Shown here piece by piece: positions 62,155 through 64,000 of a stretch of 64,000 nt of DNA. A model generated the notes under the pieces. That model saw nothing but the letters and a program-made list of their open reading frames with translations, searched no databases and was not told the DNA's origin. The DNA is from Chitinophaga solisilvae (GTDB lineage Bacteria > Bacteroidota > Bacteroidia > Chitinophagales > Chitinophagaceae). Numbering within the stretch: the stretch's first letter is position 1; every line of letters starts with the position of its first letter. Both the position numbers and the translations under genes were made by a program. The stretch is taken from positions 124,001-188,000 of the forward strand of contig NZ_JAABOK010000009.1 of assembly GCF_009928525.1 (NCBI RefSeq), given 5' to 3'.

Positions 62155-62274
62155 GTTTTTTGAATCAGCTGCAAATTTACTACAGTAGCGGGATTAAAAA
62201 TGGCTGATTTCAGGGATATCGTACAGGTACATCTGCTGCTACTTTTGTGCTGTCAATCATAAAAACCTGAAAAA

Positions 62275-62757
62275 ATGAAAAAAGTAAAACCCGTTTTCGC
62301 ATTATTGGGAGCCGCACTGTTTTTTGCCAGCTGTGGATCAGCACCCAGCCCTGTGGAGTATAACAATAAGCTGATGACCATCATCAACGAGAATGAGAAG
62401 AATATGAATGCGATGAACACCGCCATGTCTGCACAGGATTTTACCAAAGCGGAAACCGTGCGTAAAACCTGGAGTGAACAGCTGGGGAAATCTATCAGCG
62501 AAGTAGATAAAATGGAAGCCATAAAAGATGACGAAGGGCTGAAATCCTCTGTGGCAGATGGATTGAAAGATTATAAAAAAGTAGTGGAAGAAGATTATAA
62601 ATCACTGATAGGGCTGCGTGCCAAAGAGAAAGAGGGAGATAGTACGGTGCAGGCAGGTATCCTGGCAACCCTGGAGAAGATTAACCATTCCCTGGAAACT
62701 ACCGGCGGGAAAATCAATAAAGCAGCTGCAGACTTTGAGAAAAAATTCAGCAAGTAG
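62275..62757 (+). CDS. Small lipoprotein (LIC11966-like)
   Basis: 160 residues with a lipoprotein signal (LLGAALFFASCGSAPSPVEY, Cys 20). The rest is a highly charged, helical bundle (NKLMTIINENEKNMNAMNTA, RKTWSEQLGKSISEVDKMEA, KKVVEEDYKSLIGLRAKEKE) typical of the LIC11966-type surface lipoprotein family. It is divergent from the NarX-like kinase gene and ended by a rho-independent terminator. Confidence 0.78.
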   Translation: MKKVKPVFALLGAALFFASCGSAPSPVEYNNKLMTIINENEKNMNAMNTAMSAQDFTKAETVRKTWSEQLGKSISEVDKMEAIKDDEGLKSSVADGLKDYKKVVEEDYKSLIGLRAKEKEGDSTVQAGILATLEKINHSLETTGGKINKAAADFEKKFSK

Positions 62758-62790
62758 CAGCGGAGAACAGTCATAGTTGTTTTGTTTTAG

Positions 62791-62822
62791 GAAGGGAGCC
62801 TGACAGCTCCCTTCTTTTTTTG
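62791..62822 (+). terminator. Rho-independent terminator
   Basis: GAAGGGAGC (62791-62799) pairs with GCTCCCTTC (62806-62814), followed by seven T. It ends the lipoprotein gene; the convergent gene's stop lies just beyond. Confidence 0.88.
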
Positions 62823-62823
62823 A

Positions 62824-63195
62824 CTACCTGGCATTTCCGGGCTTCCATCTGTGCAGATAAACATAGGAAACGCCCAGTAACCCCAGCGCTACCACCGGCC
62901 AGCCATAGGAGGACGCTCCGGCTCCGATGGCGGCAAAGGCAATAATGGCAGAGATAATATTGATGGCCAGTCCGGCATACGCCCATTCCTTGATGGTAAC
63001 AGCTACGGGCACGAGCAGCACTATCCCCCCGATGATCTTGCAGATGGCCAGCTCTATTCTGAAATATGCCGGATAGCCCATCTGGTCCAGGGTACTGATC
63101 ATAAAGGGAGAGGTGATCAGTCCGAGGCCGCCGCCGGCAGAAATAGCTGCAATAGCCAGCGTAGCTATCCAGTAAATGATTTTGTCTTTTTGCAT
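62824..63195 (-). CDS. DoxX-like membrane protein
   Basis: 123 residues from ATG 63195; an ATG 5 codons upstream is possible. Four membrane helices: WIATLAIAAISAGGGLGLI, ELAICKIIGGIVLLVPVAV, WAYAGLAINIISAIIAFAAI and WPVVALGLLGVSYVYL. The loop PAYFRIELAICKIIG with its conserved 'K-x-x-G' step fits the DoxX family (thiosulfate:quinone oxidoreductase subunit-like and many uncharacterised members). The function is not assignable. Confidence 0.82.
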   Translation of the reverse strand: MQKDKIIYWIATLAIAAISAGGGLGLITSPFMISTLDQMGYPAYFRIELAICKIIGGIVLLVPVAVTIKEWAYAGLAINIISAIIAFAAIGAGASSYGWPVVALGLLGVSYVYLHRWKPGNAR

Positions 63196-63240
63196 GATCG
63201 TTTTATACAATGACGATCATGTGGCAGAAAAGGGGACAGG

Positions 63241-63287
63241 CATAAAATAAAACAGGACAGCCGCCATTGCTGGCCGGCTGTCCTGTT
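63241..63287 (-). terminator. Minus-strand terminator of the EF-hand gene
   Basis: AACAGGACAGCCG (63251-63263) pairs with CGGCTGTCCTGTT (63275-63287). Read on the minus strand, the stem is followed by TTATTTTATG. Confidence 0.85.
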
Positions 63288-63305
63288 CCGGGCACTCTTC
63301 ATAAA

Positions 63306-63623
63306 TTATTTGCTGCTACCCTCTTTGGAACGAGGGCCCTGGCTCTTTCTGAATGCTTTCAGTTCTTCTTTATCAATAAAGCCGTCTTTGTTGCTGTCAA
63401 TCGCACCGAACTTCTCCTTTAACCTGGTAAATCCTTTGCCATCCTTATCTGCGGCGGTATCTACCTCTGCCTTGCTGAGTTTTCCGTCGCCGTCAGTATC
63501 AATTTTTTTGAAGAATCCTTCACGGTCGTGTTTAGGACGCTGCTGTTGCGGCTGTTCCTGTGCATAGGTTTTTACGGAAATAAGTGCTGCTGCGAGCATG
63601 CCTGCTACAAGAAAATGTTTCAT
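63306..63623 (-). CDS. Periplasmic EF-hand protein
   Basis: About 105 residues from ATG 63623, where a clean signal peptide begins (LVAGMLAAALISVKTYAQ); earlier in-frame ATGs at 63632 and 63665 are less likely. Two calcium-binding EF-hand loops, DTDGDGKLSKAE and DSNKDGFIDKEE, lie after a Gln/Pro-rich spacer. It is probably a secreted calcium-binding protein. A dedicated terminator follows, so it is monocistronic. Confidence 0.88.
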   Translation of the reverse strand: MKHFLVAGMLAAALISVKTYAQEQPQQQRPKHDREGFFKKIDTDGDGKLSKAEVDTAADKDGKGFTRLKEKFGAIDSNKDGFIDKEELKAFRKSQGPRSKEGSSK

Positions 63624-63665
63624 CGTCGTCATTTTTTTGAAGTTTAATAATAATTCAGTTCGCAT

Positions 63666-64000
63666 CGTATGTGCCGGCAGTTGCCGTCAGCATATTACGT
63701 TTGAACATTGGATAGCGACCGGCAGAAAGAGTTTAATGTGCCGGCAGCCGGCAGGAGAGGGGGCAACGGCATAATAATGCGGACTGCCGGTTTGAAATAT
63801 CCACCGGTATTGCGTTCAGGGAAAATGTTAAAAGCCTGTTGCGGAAAGATGGTTAAAACTATTTAACACTATTTGACAGTAATTAACGGTTGGGGAGGGA
63901 GGGCAGCTTAATGCTCCGTGGCTGTTTTAGTTTTTAATCAACCATCTTGTCTTGTTACGATGTTCATATTGTTATATTCTTCTTTTCCGCATACCATGCG
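63666..64000. other. Right-end intergenic stretch
   Basis: 335 bp with no gene and no strong hairpin. It presumably holds the promoter of the EF-hand gene and the upstream region of a gene beyond the window. Confidence 0.5.

Overview
The window looks like a Bacteroidota chromosome, most likely Chitinophagaceae (Chitinophaga-like). The evidence is TANNTTTG-type -7 promoter elements, SusC/SusD and Oar-type TonB receptors, ECF sigma/FecR regulation, fasciclin and DUF4397 lipoproteins, LytS/LytTR and NarL-type signalling pairs, and a 'class I lanthipeptide'-like leader. The assignment is inferred from gene content only; no phylogenetic marker is complete here.

Region 1 (1-1385) is core chromosome: the C-terminal part of a penicillin-acylase-family protein, then tRNA-Lys(TTT) with its promoter and terminator.

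Region 2 (about 1386-17284) is an AT-rich accessory island that starts at the tRNA-Lys 3' end. It carries a type I restriction-modification operon (HTH, hsdM, half-length hsdS, hsdR) with a Septu-like ATPase/HNH pair between hsdS and hsdR. Next come two or three degenerate tRNA-3'-end (att-like) remnants. On the minus strand there is an operon of a zinc-ribbon protein and two HEPN-like proteins, preceded upstream by a DUF6119-type gene. This minus-strand cluster is the best candidate here for an undescribed, probably defensive, system. The island ends in gene-poor sequence with a frameshifted traG (conjugation) pseudogene butted against a 5'-truncated araC-type regulator. No integrase or relaxase is visible.

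Region 3 (17285-20921) holds two tandem alpha/beta hydrolases with a cysteine nucleophile elbow, an NAD(P)-binding SDR and a VOC-fold protein. Region 4 (20984-38278) is a sigma/anti-sigma pair followed by a long co-directional cluster of a STN-type TonB receptor, a DUF4397 lipoprotein, an unknown lipoprotein, three fasciclin lipoproteins, an Oar-like TonB receptor and an IPT/beta-propeller lipoprotein. The cluster ends at a strong terminator and looks like one surface-assembly or uptake system.

Region 5 (38325-44105) has small housekeeping and regulatory genes: a J-domain/KTSC fusion, a beta-propeller-like protein, a GreA/GreB-like factor, a LuxR regulator, a DUF3667 membrane protein and a stand-alone N-terminal domain of RluA-like proteins. 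Region 6 (44106-52927) has a SusC/SusD pair, an orphan lanthipeptide-like precursor, a siderophore-type TonB receptor and two unknown proteins. Region 7 (53050-64000) has a LytS-type propeller kinase with a LytTR regulator, a secreted metallo-beta-lactamase-fold enzyme divergent from an HxlR regulator, small membrane proteins, a NarX/NarL-type pair, a lipoprotein, a DoxX-like protein and an EF-hand protein.

Three long hairpins (49171-49315, 52356-52472, 56894-57030) lie directly against the stop codons of minus-strand genes. They share an architecture, and two share AATTACG-type iterons.
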